Origin: Bosea sp. (in: a-proteobacteria)
Lineage (GTDB): Bacteria > Pseudomonadota > Alphaproteobacteria > Rhizobiales > Beijerinckiaceae
NCBI GenBank assembly: GCA_023910605.1
Contig: JAAVVV010000001.1
Location: 2,036,698 to 2,100,697, forward strand
DNA length: 64,000 nt
Direction of reading: 5' to 3'
The notes beneath the pieces were generated by a model that was not told the DNA's origin, made no database searches, and saw only the letters and a list, made by a program, of their open reading frames with translations. Made by a program: the position numbers and the translations under genes. Numbering within the stretch: the first letter of the stretch is position 1; the number at the start of each line of letters is the position of its first letter. Below are positions 43,064-52,487 of the stretch, piece after piece.

Positions 43064-44017
43064 TCACCCATTCCTGAGCCCCCCTGCCAGCGCTTCGAGC
43101 ACAGCCATCCGCACGGCCACGCCCATCTCCACCTGTTCGCGGATCAGGGATTGCGCGCCGTCGGCCACGTCGGTGGCGATCTCGACGCCGCGGTTCATCG
43201 GGCCGGGGTGCATCACCAGCGCGTCCGGCTTCGCGCGGGTGAGCTTCTCGTGGTCGAGACCGAAATAGCGGAAATACTCCTTTGCGGAGGGGATGAACGA
43301 CCCGCTCATGCGTTCGCGCTGAAGGCGCAGCATCATGATGATGTCGACGCCTTCCAGCCCCTTCTTCATGTCGGTGTAGATGGGCAGGCCAAGCCCGTCG
43401 AAGCCGGGCGGGATGAGCGTCGACGGCCCGATCAGCCGCACATGGGCGCCCAGCGCCGAGAGCAGGATGATGTTCGAGCGCGCCACGCGGGAATGCAGGA
43501 TGTCCCCGCAGATGGCCACGGCGAGTCCCTCGATCGCGCCCTTGTTGCGGCGGATGGTGAGCGCATCGAGCAGGGCCTGTGTGGGGTGCTCATGCGCGCC
43601 GTCGCCGGCATTGACCACCGCGCAGTCCACCTTGCGCGAGAGCAGCTCCACCGCGCCGGCGGCATGATGCCGGACCACGATGATGTCCGGGTGCATGGCG
43701 TTGAGCGTCGCCGCCGTGTCGATCAGCGTCTCGCCCTTCTTCACGGACGAGTTGCCGACGCTCATGTTCATGACGTCCGCGCCCAGCCGCTTGCCAGCCA
43801 GCTCGAACGAGGCCTGGGTGCGGGTCGAGGCTTCGAAGAACAGGTTGATCTGGGTGCGCCCGCGCAGCGTGGAGCGCTTCTTCTCCACCTGCCGCGACAG
43901 CTCGACATAGGAATCGGCCATGTCCAGCAGGCTCGTGATCTCGAGGCGGTTGAGCCCCTGGATGCCGAGCAGATGCCGGCGCGTGAAGGTCACGGGCGGA
44001 TGTCCGGGATATGTCAT
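43064..44017 (-). CDS. pyrB: Aspartate carbamoyltransferase catalytic subunit
   Basis: A 317-residue enzyme joining carbamoyl phosphate and aspartate, the first committed step of pyrimidine synthesis. It shows the carbamoyl-phosphate motif [53 protein letters not shown] and [15 protein letters not shown] 44017 ([18 protein letters not shown]) matches homologues; the longer frame to 44077 does not. No ribosome site is visible; instead a bulged hairpin (GGGAAGCG / CGCTCCC at 44019-44036) lies directly upstream. It probably forms one complex with the PyrC-like protein encoded downstream. Confidence 0.95.
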   Translation of the reverse strand: MTYPGHPPVTFTRRHLLGIQGLNRLEITSLLDMADSYVELSRQVEKKRSTLRGRTQINLFFEASTRTQASFELAGKRLGADVMNMSVGNSSVKKGETLIDTAATLNAMHPDIIVVRHHAAGAVELLSRKVDCAVVNAGDGAHEHPTQALLDALTIRRNKGAIEGLAVAICGDILHSRVARSNIILLSALGAHVRLIGPSTLIPPGFDGLGLPIYTDMKKGLEGVDIIMMLRLQRERMSGSFIPSAKEYFRYFGLDHEKLTRAKPDALVMHPGPMNRGVEIATDVADGAQSLIREQVEMGVAVRMAVLEALAGGLRNG

Positions 44018-44113
44018 CGAGAAGGGAGCGTTACGCTTCCCGCCGCCATCGGGCAAGGCTTGCCTTGGCCCTTGCACAGGCTTTGGCCAGCGGAGGCGGC
44101 CAGGGCGTGGAAG

Positions 44114-44419
44114 TCAGCGCCTGGCCCTGACGGGCACCCTCAAGGGCTTGAGTTCGTGAATGCCCGGCCCGCCGCCTCGGTCGTCATCATCGTCGGAGCG
44201 GTTCATCATGATGGCGGTTCCGGTGACCACGCTGGCCCCTGTGACGATGCAGCCGCCGCACAGCAGCAACAGCGCCAGTATGCCGTCGCCGTCGCGCGCC
44301 AGCAGGCCGCGCAGGCCATAGGCGTCCGCCCAGAGCAGCCCCGCGACAAAAATCACGCCGATCGCCGCCCCGCTGAGGGTGTTGACCAAAATCAGCCTGT
44401 GCAACGGATCGCGTGGCAA
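44114..44419 (-). CDS. Small hypothetical membrane protein
   Basis: About 101 residues with two hydrophobic segments (LSGAAIGVIFVAGLLWA and ILALLLLCGGCIVTGASVVTGTAI), then an acidic run DDDDD and a basic C terminus. The start is uncertain: TTG 44419 has GGGAG eight bases upstream, GTG 44428 is immediately after the same site, and the frame is open to 44470. No family is recognised. It lies 96 bases before pyrB on the same strand and is divergent from topA. Confidence 0.6.
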   Translation of the reverse strand: MPRDPLHRLILVNTLSGAAIGVIFVAGLLWADAYGLRGLLARDGDGILALLLLCGGCIVTGASVVTGTAIMMNRSDDDDDRGGGPGIHELKPLRVPVRARR

Positions 44420-44638
44420 GAAGCGCACTCCCAACACCTTGGGAGGAAGGTAGCGCTGGCACCTTAACAAACAAGCACGGACAATGGTTCAAACCGGCCT
44501 TTTCGCAAATGAATCACGTTCAATTGACTTCTGACCCGGCTTCGATCAGGTTGCGCGCCGCCCAATGGTCGGCCGCGTCGCTTGCGTCGCCACAGCTGCC
44601 ACATCTGATTCTCCATTGCAGGAAGCAGACCCAAGCCC

Positions 44639-47356
44639 ATGAAAGTGCTCGTCGTTGAGTCGCCCGCAAAGGCGAAGACGATCAACAAGTACCTTGGCTC
44701 CGACTACCATGTCGTCGCCTCGTTCGGGCATATCCGCGACCTGCCGCCCAAGGATGGCTCGGTCAATCCCGATGCTGACTTCGCAATGGTGTGGGAGCTG
44801 GAGGGCCGCGGCGCCAAGCAGCTCTCGGAAATCGCCAAGGCTGTGAAAGGTGCGGAAAAGCTGATTCTGGCGACCGACCCGGACAGGGAAGGCGAGGCGA
44901 TCTCCTGGCACGTCCTGCAGGCGCTGAACGAGAAGAAGGCGCTCAGGGGCATGCCCGTGGAGCGCGTGACCTTCAATGCGATCACCAGGGACACGGTCAC
45001 GGCGGCGCTGAAGGCCCCGCGCGAGATCGATGCCGCGCTGGTCGACGCCTATCTGGCCCGCCGCGCCCTCGACTATCTCGTGGGGTTCACCCTGTCCCCG
45101 GTGTTGTGGCGCAAGCTGCCGGGCGCGAAGTCGGCCGGGCGGGTGCAGTCCGTTGCGCTGAGGCTCGTCTGCGACCGGGAACGCGAGATCGAGGCCTTCC
45201 GGGCGCGCGAATACTGGACGATCGTCGCCGAACTGGCGACCCTGCGCGGCCATGCCTTCGAGGCGCGGCTGGTGGGCGCCGACGGCAAGAAGATCAACCG
45301 CCTCGATATCGGCGCCGGCGCCGAGGCCGAGGCCTTCAAGGCCGCGTTGCAGGCCGCCAGCTTCGAGGTCGCGTCGATCGAGGCCAAGCCGGTGAAGCGG
45401 CACCCCGCGCCGCCTTTCCAGACCTCCGCGCTGCAGCAGGAGGCCTCGCGCAAGCTCGGCTTCGCGCCGGCCCGCACCATGCAGCTGGCCCAGCGCCTTT
45501 ACGAGGGCGTCGACATCGGCGGCGAGACGGTCGGCCTCATCACCTACATGCGAACCGATGGCGTCGACATGGACGGCTCGGCCATCGCCGCGGCCCGGCG
45601 CGTCATCGGCAAGGAGTTTGGCGCCGGATACGTGCCCGAGGTTCCCCGCAAATACACCACCAAGGCCAAGAACGCGCAGGAGGCCCACGAGGCCATCCGG
45701 CCCACCGACATGGGCCGGCTGCCTGCCCATGTGGCGCGCGCCCTCGAGCCCGATCAGGCGCGGCTTTATGAGCTGATCTGGATGCGCACCATCGCCAGCC
45801 AGATGGAGAGCGCCCAGCTTGAGCGCACCACGGTCGAGATCAAGGCCAGGGCCGGGACGCGGGACCTCGACCTGCGCGCCACGGGCCAGGTCGTGCTCTT
45901 CGACGGCTTCCTCAAGGTCTATCAGGAAGGCCGCGACGACGAGGATGACGAAGAGAGCCGCCGCCTGCCGCAGATGACGACGGCTGAGAACCTCCGCGCT
46001 AGGGACATCCGCGCCACCCAGAGCTTCACCGAGCCGCCGCCGCGATTCTCCGAGGCGAGCCTCGTCAAGCGAATGGAGGAGCTTGGGATCGGCCGGCCCT
46101 CCACCTATGCCTCGATCCTTCAGGTGCTGCGCGACCGCGAATATGTCAGCATCGACAAGAAGCGCCTGGTCCCCAACGACACCGGGCGCGTGCTCTCATC
46201 TTTCCTCGAAAGCTTTTTCGCGCGCTACGTCGAATACGATTTCACGGCGAGCCTCGAGAACGATCTCGACCGCATCTCCAACCACGAGGTGGACTGGAAG
46301 GAGATCATGCGCGCCTTCTGGGAGGAGTTTTCAGCGGCCATCGCCGGCGCCAAGGACCTTCGCACGGGCGAAGTGATCGACAAGCTGGACGAGGCGCTGG
46401 GGCCCCACCTGTTCCCGGCGCGCGCCGATGGCGGCGATCCGCGACGCTGCCCGACCTGCGGCAATGGCCGCCTTGGCCTGCGCTTCTCCAAGACGGGCGG
46501 CTTCATCGGCTGCTCCAACTATCCCGAATGCCGCTACACGCGCCCGATGGCCGCGCCCTCCGCTGATGGCGAGGCAAGCGGCGAGGGCGGCGGCCAGCCC
46601 GGCGTGCGCCTGCTCGGCAAGGATCCGGTCTCCGGCCTTGACGTCACCGTGCGCGATGGCCGCTTCGGCCCCTATGTGCAGCTCGGCGAGGGCGAGAAGC
46701 CCAAGCGACAGACATTGCCCAAGGGCGTGAGCCCCGCCCATGTCGAGCTTGACCGTGCGCTGGTGCTGCTCTCGCTGCCGCGCGAGGTCGCGCGCCATCC
46801 CGAAAGTGGCGAACCCATCCTCGCTGGAATCGGTCGCTTCGGACCCTATGTCCAGCACGGCAAGACCTACGCCAACATCGGCAAGGATGACGACATCCTT
46901 GAGATCGGCGCCAATCGCGCCATCGACCTCATCGTCGCCAAGGAGAGCGGGGCTGGATCGGCTCGCCGCTTTGGCGGCGCGCCTGCGGGACGTCTCCTTG
47001 GCGAATATCCGGAAGGTGGCCCCATCACGGTGCGAGGCGGGCGCTATGGCGCCTACGTCAACTGGGACAAGATCAACGCCACCTTGCCCAAGCCCATCAC
47101 GGAAGCCGATGTCACGCTCGAACAGGCCATCGACCTGATCCGCGCCAGGATCGCGAGCGGGCCGGCGCCCAAGGGCGGCCGCAAGCCGTCACGCGCGGCC
47201 AAGCCCGCCGCCAGATCCAAGCCCCCTGCCAAACCGGCAGGCAAATCTGCGGCGAAGTCCGGGGTGGCCTCTGCGGACAAGAAGCCGGCCGGTAAGTCCG
47301 CCGCCAAACCTGCGTCAGCCGCTCGCAACGCCAGGACGACGCCTGGCGGGAGTTGA
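44639..47356 (+). CDS. topA: DNA topoisomerase I
   Basis: A 905-residue type IA topoisomerase that relaxes negative supercoils. The TOPRIM domain opens MKVLVVESPAKAKTINKYLG and holds the acidic ATDPDREGEAISWH; the catalytic Tyr303 lies in LITYMRTDG. Later blocks are EAHEAIRPTD and IGRPSTYASIL. The C-terminal part has one four-Cys zinc ribbon (CPTCG ... CSNYPEC) and three topoisomerase C-terminal repeats of the type GRFGPYVQ, ending in an Ala/Lys/Pro-rich tail of about 60 residues that probably contacts DNA or RNA polymerase. GGAAG precedes ATG 44639 at a rather long 13 bases. Confidence 0.97.
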   Translation: MKVLVVESPAKAKTINKYLGSDYHVVASFGHIRDLPPKDGSVNPDADFAMVWELEGRGAKQLSEIAKAVKGAEKLILATDPDREGEAISWHVLQALNEKKALRGMPVERVTFNAITRDTVTAALKAPREIDAALVDAYLARRALDYLVGFTLSPVLWRKLPGAKSAGRVQSVALRLVCDREREIEAFRAREYWTIVAELATLRGHAFEARLVGADGKKINRLDIGAGAEAEAFKAALQAASFEVASIEAKPVKRHPAPPFQTSALQQEASRKLGFAPARTMQLAQRLYEGVDIGGETVGLITYMRTDGVDMDGSAIAAARRVIGKEFGAGYVPEVPRKYTTKAKNAQEAHEAIRPTDMGRLPAHVARALEPDQARLYELIWMRTIASQMESAQLERTTVEIKARAGTRDLDLRATGQVVLFDGFLKVYQEGRDDEDDEESRRLPQMTTAENLRARDIRATQSFTEPPPRFSEASLVKRMEELGIGRPSTYASILQVLRDREYVSIDKKRLVPNDTGRVLSSFLESFFARYVEYDFTASLENDLDRISNHEVDWKEIMRAFWEEFSAAIAGAKDLRTGEVIDKLDEALGPHLFPARADGGDPRRCPTCGNGRLGLRFSKTGGFIGCSNYPECRYTRPMAAPSADGEASGEGGGQPGVRLLGKDPVSGLDVTVRDGRFGPYVQLGEGEKPKRQTLPKGVSPAHVELDRALVLLSLPREVARHPESGEPILAGIGRFGPYVQHGKTYANIGKDDDILEIGANRAIDLIVAKESGAGSARRFGGAPAGRLLGEYPEGGPITVRGGRYGAYVNWDKINATLPKPITEADVTLEQAIDLIRARIASGPAPKGGRKPSRAAKPAARSKPPAKPAGKSAAKSGVASADKKPAGKSAAKPASAARNARTTPGGS

Positions 47357-47536
47357 ACTGCACAAGCCGGGCCCAGGTGGGGGCATGGCCCTGAACTGGT
47401 CTGATCCGCTGCCCGGCTTCGCCAGCGTTCCAGCCGCTCAGGCAGGCTTGAAGGCAGCCAAGAGAAAGGCTTGACCTTGGCGTGCGACAGGCCGATCCTA
47501 CGCCGGTCGGCCACCCCCAACGAGCTGGAGCGCGCC

Positions 47537-48343
47537 ATGAGCGATGCCACGCACGCCGCCGAAAATGACCCGCAGCGCCTGCCTGATCCGGTCATCCGGA
47601 CAGTGACGCGGCACGACATTGTCGAGGCCCTCGCTGCGGGGTTGCGGGACTTCCGGGCCGCCCCGCTTTACGGGCTCTTCTTCGGCGCGGTCTATGTGGC
47701 GGGCGGGCTTTCCATCCTCGCCTGCCTGTCCTGGCTGGACATGTCCTATCTCGCCTATCCGCTGGCCGCCGGCTTCGCCATGATCGGCCCTTTCGTGGCT
47801 TCGGGCCTGTACGAGGTCAGCCGCCGGCGCGAAACCGGGGAGCCTCTCAGCTTCGGCATCGTGCTGTGGTCGATCTGGGAGCAGAGGCGGCGCGAAATGG
47901 GCTGGATGGCCTTCGTCGCCATCTTCCTGCTCATCGTCTGGCTCTATCAGGTGCGCCTTCTGATCGCCCTGTTCCTGGGCCTGCGCTCCTTCTCCACGAT
48001 GGCCGAATTCATGACGGTGCTGACCTCCACGCCGGAGGGGCTGATGTTCCTCGCTGTCGGCCATGTGGTGGGCGCTCTGCTCGCAGCCCTCGCCTACACG
48101 CTCACGGTCGTGTCCTTTCCGCTGCTGGTCGACCGCGACCATGACTTCATCACCGCCATCATCACGAGCTTCAGGGCTGTGGCAGCCAACCCGGTGGTGA
48201 TGCTGGGCTGGGCTGCCTGCGTGGTTGCGCTGATGATCCTGGCAAGCCTGCCCATGTTCCTCGGGCTCGTCATCGTCCTGCCAGTGCTCGGCCACGCGAC
48301 ATGGCATATCTACCGCCGCGTGGTGGAGCCGTTGCCCGGCTGA
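47537..48343 (+). CDS. DUF2189 family membrane protein
   Basis: A 268-residue integral membrane protein with about six hydrophobic segments and the DUF2189 pattern: GLRDFRAAPLYGLFFGAVYV, SRRRETGEPLSFG, then LLVDRDHDFITAIITS and LGHATWHIYRRVVEP at the C terminus. The family is common in alpha- and betaproteobacteria and is sometimes noted near cytochrome oxidase genes; its role is unknown. ATG 47537 has GGAG seven bases upstream; the longer frame from 47471 is not favoured. It lies between topA and plsY on the same strand. Confidence 0.85.
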   Translation: MSDATHAAENDPQRLPDPVIRTVTRHDIVEALAAGLRDFRAAPLYGLFFGAVYVAGGLSILACLSWLDMSYLAYPLAAGFAMIGPFVASGLYEVSRRRETGEPLSFGIVLWSIWEQRRREMGWMAFVAIFLLIVWLYQVRLLIALFLGLRSFSTMAEFMTVLTSTPEGLMFLAVGHVVGALLAALAYTLTVVSFPLLVDRDHDFITAIITSFRAVAANPVVMLGWAACVVALMILASLPMFLGLVIVLPVLGHATWHIYRRVVEPLPG

Positions 48344-48406
48344 TTGCGCGCTGCCGTCGCCGCGACTAGGGTTAGTGCCTCCTTGAGCTGATACGGAGCC
48401 TGCGCT

Positions 48407-49009
48407 TTGGCCGCTGCCTATGGTTTTCACGTCATTCTGGCCTTTGTCATCGGCTACCTGCTGGGCTCGATCCCCTTCGGCATCATCGTCACCCGCCTTG
48501 GCGGGGGCGTCGATCCGCGCACCATCGGATCGGGCAACATCGGCGCCACCAATGTGCTGCGCTCGGGCAACAAGCAGCTCGCCGCGCTGACGCTGCTGGG
48601 TGACGCGCTCAAGGGCACCGCGGCCGTCATCTTCGGCTGGTTCCTCGGAGGGGAGGGCACCGCGATCGCTGCGGGCTTCGGCGCCTTCGTGGGCCATCTC
48701 TTTCCGATCTGGCTCGGTTTCAAAGGCGGCAAGGGCGTTGCGACCTACCTCGGCGTGGCGCTGGCGCTGCATCCGCTCGGCGCGTTGGCCTTTGCCGCCT
48801 CCTGGCTCCTGGTCGCCTTCCTCAGTCGCTATTCCTCCCTTTCGGCGCTGGTGGCCACTGTCGCCACGCCCTTGTCGTTCTGGCTGATGGGCCATGGGCG
48901 CATGGCGGTCTTGATGGCTACGCTGTCGGCCTTGCTGTGGGTGATGCACCGCGAGAACATCGCGCGGCTCATCTCGGGCACCGAGGGCAAGATCGGCAAG
49001 AAGGCCTGA
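48407..49009 (+). CDS. plsY: Acyl-phosphate glycerol-3-phosphate acyltransferase
   Basis: A 200-residue inner-membrane enzyme that transfers an acyl group from acyl phosphate to glycerol 3-phosphate, the first step of phospholipid synthesis. The three PlsY motifs are SIPFG ... [12 protein letters not shown], the Gly-rich [12 protein letters not shown] and a later HRENIARL. Five or so membrane segments are seen. The start is TTG 48407, with GGAG eight bases upstream. The dprA start follows six bases after the stop, so the two genes are cotranscribed, as in many alphaproteobacteria. Confidence 0.93.
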   Translation: MAAAYGFHVILAFVIGYLLGSIPFGIIVTRLGGGVDPRTIGSGNIGATNVLRSGNKQLAALTLLGDALKGTAAVIFGWFLGGEGTAIAAGFGAFVGHLFPIWLGFKGGKGVATYLGVALALHPLGALAFAASWLLVAFLSRYSSLSALVATVATPLSFWLMGHGRMAVLMATLSALLWVMHRENIARLISGTEGKIGKKA

Positions 49010-49015
49010 CCCGCG

Positions 49016-50257
49016 ATGAGCCCGGTGCAGCTCACGGATCAGCAGCGTTTCGACTGGCTGCGGCTTATCCGGACCGAAGGCGTGGGGCCGCGCAGCTTCC
49101 GCACGCTGGTCAATCGCTTCGGCGGCGCGTCAGCGGCGCTCGCAGCCTTGCCCGATCTGGCGCGTGGCGCAGGTCGCCCTGTCGCCTTGCCGCCTGTTGC
49201 CGAAATCGAGCGTGAGCTTGAACAGGCCCGCCGTCTCGGTGTGCGCTTCATCGCCATGGGGGAGGCCGCCTATCCGGCGCCTCTGGCGGCGTCGCAGACC
49301 GCGCCGCCCATCCTCGCCGTGCGTGGCCGCCTCGACGCCTTGACGCGGCCGATGGTGGCGCTGGTCGGCTCGCGCAACGCCTCGGGCCTCGGGCTGAAGT
49401 TCACCGAGACGCTGGCGCGGGAACTGGGCGAAGCCGGCTTCGTGATCGTATCCGGGCTGGCCCGCGGCGTCGACACGGCCGCCCATCGCGCCTCGTTGCG
49501 CACCGGCACCGTCGCCGTGCTCGCTGGCGGGCATGGGCAGGTCTATCCGCCGCAGAACGAGCCCCTGCTTGAGGAGTTGCTCGAAGAGGGCGCGGCCGTT
49601 TCTGAGCTCCCCTTCACGGTGGAGGCCCGCGCGCGAGATTTCCCCCGGCGCAACCGCATCGTCGCGGCGCTGGCCATGGGCGTGGTTGTGGTCGAGGCGG
49701 CGCGCAAATCCGGCTCGCTGATCACCGCGCGGCTGGCGCTTGAAGAAGGGCGCGAGCTGTTCGCGGTTCCAGGCTCGCCGCTGGACCCCCGCGCTGAAGG
49801 CACCAACGATCTGCTCGCCCGGCGCGAGGCGCACCTGTGCCGCTCCGCCCGGGACGTGATCGCGGAACTCGAGCCCCAGCTTGGGCGAGGCCCCGCGCAG
49901 GGTCAGGCTTCGCTCTTCGAGGCCGCGCATTCGGGCGATGTCGAGGATCTGGATCTTGATGAGCTGGAGTGGCTGATCGGCGCCACCCGCCGCACGTCTG
50001 AACCGGCGCAGGCTCATGAGGATGCGGTCGCGGACTCATGGGTTGCTGATCTGCCCGACGGCCCGGAGGCTGCCGATGACGCCTTGATCCTGGATCTGCT
50101 GGGCGCCGCGCCGATCGCTGCCGATGATCTGGCCCGCCAGAGCGGGCTCGCGGCGCGTCATGTGCAGGGCTTGCTGGTGGAGCTGGAGATGCGCGAACTG
50201 GTCCGGCGTGACGCCTCTGGCGGCTATGTGCGGGCCTCGTCGCCGCGCGGCGCCTGA
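49016..50257 (+). CDS. dprA: DNA-processing protein DprA
   Basis: A 413-residue protein that binds incoming single-stranded DNA and loads RecA during transformation. A SAM-like N-terminal domain (LRLIRTEGVGPRSFRTLVNRFG) is followed by the Rossmann-type core: VALVGSRNAS, VSGLARGVDTAAH, VLAGGHGQVYPPQN, FPRRNRI and EAARKSGSLITARLALE. An acidic linker of about 70 residues (FEAAHSGDVEDLDLDELEW) leads to a winged-helix domain at the C terminus (LLGAAPIAADDLARQSGL). It is cotranscribed with plsY. Its 3' end overlaps the convergent hypothetical gene by 34 bases. Confidence 0.94.
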   Translation: MSPVQLTDQQRFDWLRLIRTEGVGPRSFRTLVNRFGGASAALAALPDLARGAGRPVALPPVAEIERELEQARRLGVRFIAMGEAAYPAPLAASQTAPPILAVRGRLDALTRPMVALVGSRNASGLGLKFTETLARELGEAGFVIVSGLARGVDTAAHRASLRTGTVAVLAGGHGQVYPPQNEPLLEELLEEGAAVSELPFTVEARARDFPRRNRIVAALAMGVVVVEAARKSGSLITARLALEEGRELFAVPGSPLDPRAEGTNDLLARREAHLCRSARDVIAELEPQLGRGPAQGQASLFEAAHSGDVEDLDLDELEWLIGATRRTSEPAQAHEDAVADSWVADLPDGPEAADDALILDLLGAAPIAADDLARQSGLAARHVQGLLVELEMRELVRRDASGGYVRASSPRGA

Positions 50258-50553
50258 CCGGCGCCATACCCCTCGGCATCAACGCCATGCATGTCGGCGC
50301 TGAGCTTCTGCGAGGCTTCGCGTGCTTCCGCCGTCGCCATGTCGAGGAAGTAGGACAGCAGGCTCAGATCAGAGTTTCTCGCCATGGCGCCAAGCTCGGC
50401 GCACATCTGGCTGATGTAGGCTGCAACCTCAAGGCGAAGCAGCGCCTTTTCGTCCTGCTCCCGGCCGAATCCTGTCCCCGACGGCGCTTGCCCAAGGAAT
50501 TCAGTTGTTTCCGAACCGGACTTCGAGATATCCGGACCCATAATGCGTGACAT
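50224..50553 (-). CDS. Conserved small hypothetical protein (109 aa)
   Basis: A 109-residue soluble protein whose central part, LLRLEVAAYISQMCAELGAMAR then NSDLSLLSYFLDMATAEA, looks like two amphipathic helices. Short proteins with this core are, as I recall, frequent in Hyphomicrobiales, but no function is known to me. ATG 50553 has GGGAG ten bases upstream; ATG 50541 is an alternative. The last 34 bases overlap the 3' end of dprA on the opposite strand. Confidence 0.7.
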   Translation of the reverse strand: MSRIMGPDISKSGSETTEFLGQAPSGTGFGREQDEKALLRLEVAAYISQMCAELGAMARNSDLSLLSYFLDMATAEAREASQKLSADMHGVDAEGYGAGQAPRGDEART

Positions 50554-50651
50554 CCAACAAAAACTCCCGGGTCAGCAAGATTCGTAGCTGCAATCTAAGG
50601 TTGCACAAATGTTTTGACAAGCCGAATTTCCGTCGCGTCCATGCCAGAGTC

Positions 50652-51584
50652 TCACCGCAACGTCACGAAGGTGACGAGGATCAGCGGCATCGTCAGCATC
50701 GCCAGCACGGTCTGCAGGGTGGCGATCTCGGCCATGAGCGGCGCGTCGCCGCCCATCTGCCGCGCAAGGATATAGGAGGCCGCCGCCGTCGGCACGCTGG
50801 CCGCGATCAGCGCGACGCTGAGCGGCGCGCCCGTGAGTCCGAGCGCCAGGCCCGCGCCGTAGACCAGGGCAGGCATCAGCAGGAGCTTGAGCCCGATCGC
50901 CAGCCAGTGGCGGAGCCGCGGCCGCGCCAGGCTCCTCAGGTTCAGACCCGCGCCCACGACCAGCAGGCCGGCCGCAAGCGCGGCCTTGCCCATGATGTCC
51001 GCGGCGCCGCCGAGCGGGCGCGGGATGTAGGCGCTGAACGGGCTGAGCGCGAGGCCTGCCGCGCAGGACCAGATGAACGGGTTCTTGGCGAGCGTGATTG
51101 CTGTCGCCTGCAGATCGAAGCTGTCGCCGCGTGCGAAGCGCGAGAGCACGAGCACGGAGAACACATTGACCATGGGAATCAGCGAGGCGATCACCACTGC
51201 CATCAGCGCGATGCCCTCGGCGCCGAACTGCTCCGCCGCGACCGCAAGCGCTATGAAGGTGTTCCAGCGAACAGCCCCCTGGTAAAGCGAGGAGAAGGCA
51301 GGGCCGTCCACGCCGGCGTGCGCCAGCGGACGGGCCAGCGCCAGCAGCAGCAAAGTCATCGTCGCGGCGCCGAACACCAGCGAGCCGCCCACGGACAACA
51401 CCGGCAGCCCATCGAGCTTCGCATAGGCCAGCGTATGGATGACAAGGGCGGGGATGAGGACGTGATAGGTCACGCTTTCAAAGCCGCGCCACGCTGCGTC
51501 CTGGATGAAGTTCGTGGCCCGCGCTGCGTAGCCCGCGACAATCACCACGAAGACAGCCGCAAGGCTTGAGATGAGGCTGCTCAT
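50652..51584 (-). CDS. AEC (auxin efflux carrier) family transporter
   Basis: A 310-residue inner-membrane protein with about ten hydrophobic segments in two halves, as in the bile/arsenite/auxin-carrier fold. Typical AEC blocks are the N-terminal SSLAAVFVVIVAGYAARA, QGAVRWNTFIALAVAAEQFG, LAKNPFIWSCAAGL and SVPTAAASYILARQMGGDAPLMAEI near the C terminus. Bacterial AEC proteins move organic acids such as malate or malonate; the substrate here is not deducible. ATG 51584 is used; the upstream extension to 51647 lacks homology. No neighbour suggests a pathway. Confidence 0.88.
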   Translation of the reverse strand: MSSLISSLAAVFVVIVAGYAARATNFIQDAAWRGFESVTYHVLIPALVIHTLAYAKLDGLPVLSVGGSLVFGAATMTLLLLALARPLAHAGVDGPAFSSLYQGAVRWNTFIALAVAAEQFGAEGIALMAVVIASLIPMVNVFSVLVLSRFARGDSFDLQATAITLAKNPFIWSCAAGLALSPFSAYIPRPLGGAADIMGKAALAAGLLVVGAGLNLRSLARPRLRHWLAIGLKLLLMPALVYGAGLALGLTGAPLSVALIAASVPTAAASYILARQMGGDAPLMAEIATLQTVLAMLTMPLILVTFVTLR

Positions 51585-51764
51585 GGGTGCCCGCCAAAAC
51601 GCGCCAACTGGCATGATCGGCCCGGGCCGGCAAGGGAGGCTGCGCATGGCCGCGCTGCAGCCGGCGCATTTTCGTCATAATCGGTTCACGGTGGGTTCAA
51701 TCACCCGTCGTTAACACCTGTGGCAAAGGGCGATGGTGTCCCTTGTCTCATGGAGGCCATGACC

Positions 51765-52307
51765 ATGGCTGCAATGATGTCGAGTTTCCCTGTCCGCCGG
51801 CTTGTCGTGGCTGGTTCCGCTGCCGCTCTGCTGGCGACGATGGCGCCCGTTCAGGCTGCGCCGTGGAGCGGCGCGCTGGTCCATGGCGTGTCGGCTCCTT
51901 CGCTCATCGAGAATGTGCGCTGGCGGTCCCGCCGCAATGACGGCGCGCTTGTCGCGGGGGCCATCGGCCTTGGCGTGCTCGGCCTCGCCGCAGCCGCTGC
52001 CGCCGCCGCTGGCCAGCAGCGCTATGATGAGGGCTATTACGGCGACCAACAGCGCGATTATGGCTATGCGCCCGCCTACGACCCTTATGGCTACGAGCCG
52101 ATCTACGCGCCCCGTCCGCGCTATGTCCCGGCGCCCGTCTATGGTTACGGTCCGTATGCCCCTTATGGCTATGCTCCGGCCTATGGCTATGCGCCTGCTC
52201 CCGTCTACCAGAGCCGGCGTGAATACTATCGCTCGCCGGCCGATCGTCGGCAGCTTGAATATAGCCGCAGCGGCTTGCCGGGGCGCGATCCTGCCGGCGG
52301 TAATTGA
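51765..52307 (+). CDS. Secreted Tyr/Pro/Gly-rich protein with glycine-zipper-like segment (copy 1)
   Basis: About 180 residues. A Sec leader (VRRLVVAGSAAALLATMAPV, with likely cleavage after VQA) is followed by a short spacer, a Gly/Ala hydrophobic segment GALVAGAIGLGVLGLAAAA, and a tail of about 90 residues built of YGYAP, PAYDP and PVYGYGPYAPYG units ending in charged residues. Such proteins are common in Hyphomicrobiales and usually annotated as hypothetical; an envelope or surface position is likely. GGAGG lies eight bases before ATG 51765. A paralogue of the same plan follows 180 bases downstream. Confidence 0.75.
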   Translation: MAAMMSSFPVRRLVVAGSAAALLATMAPVQAAPWSGALVHGVSAPSLIENVRWRSRRNDGALVAGAIGLGVLGLAAAAAAAAGQQRYDEGYYGDQQRDYGYAPAYDPYGYEPIYAPRPRYVPAPVYGYGPYAPYGYAPAYGYAPAPVYQSRREYYRSPADRRQLEYSRSGLPGRDPAGGN

Positions 52308-52487
52308 GAGGTCGTGATGGCATGCTGACCGGGCTGAAACGCCGGTCAGAGCCGCGGCGCCAAAGCCCGGCTCGCGCGTTAATCCTTATCTAACCATGCG
52401 ATTGTGATCCGGTGCCGCGTGGCTTACGCTAGATCAACATGAAAGCGGCTCCGCATCTGGCGGGCCGCAGGCTCTGGGAGGGTCGAA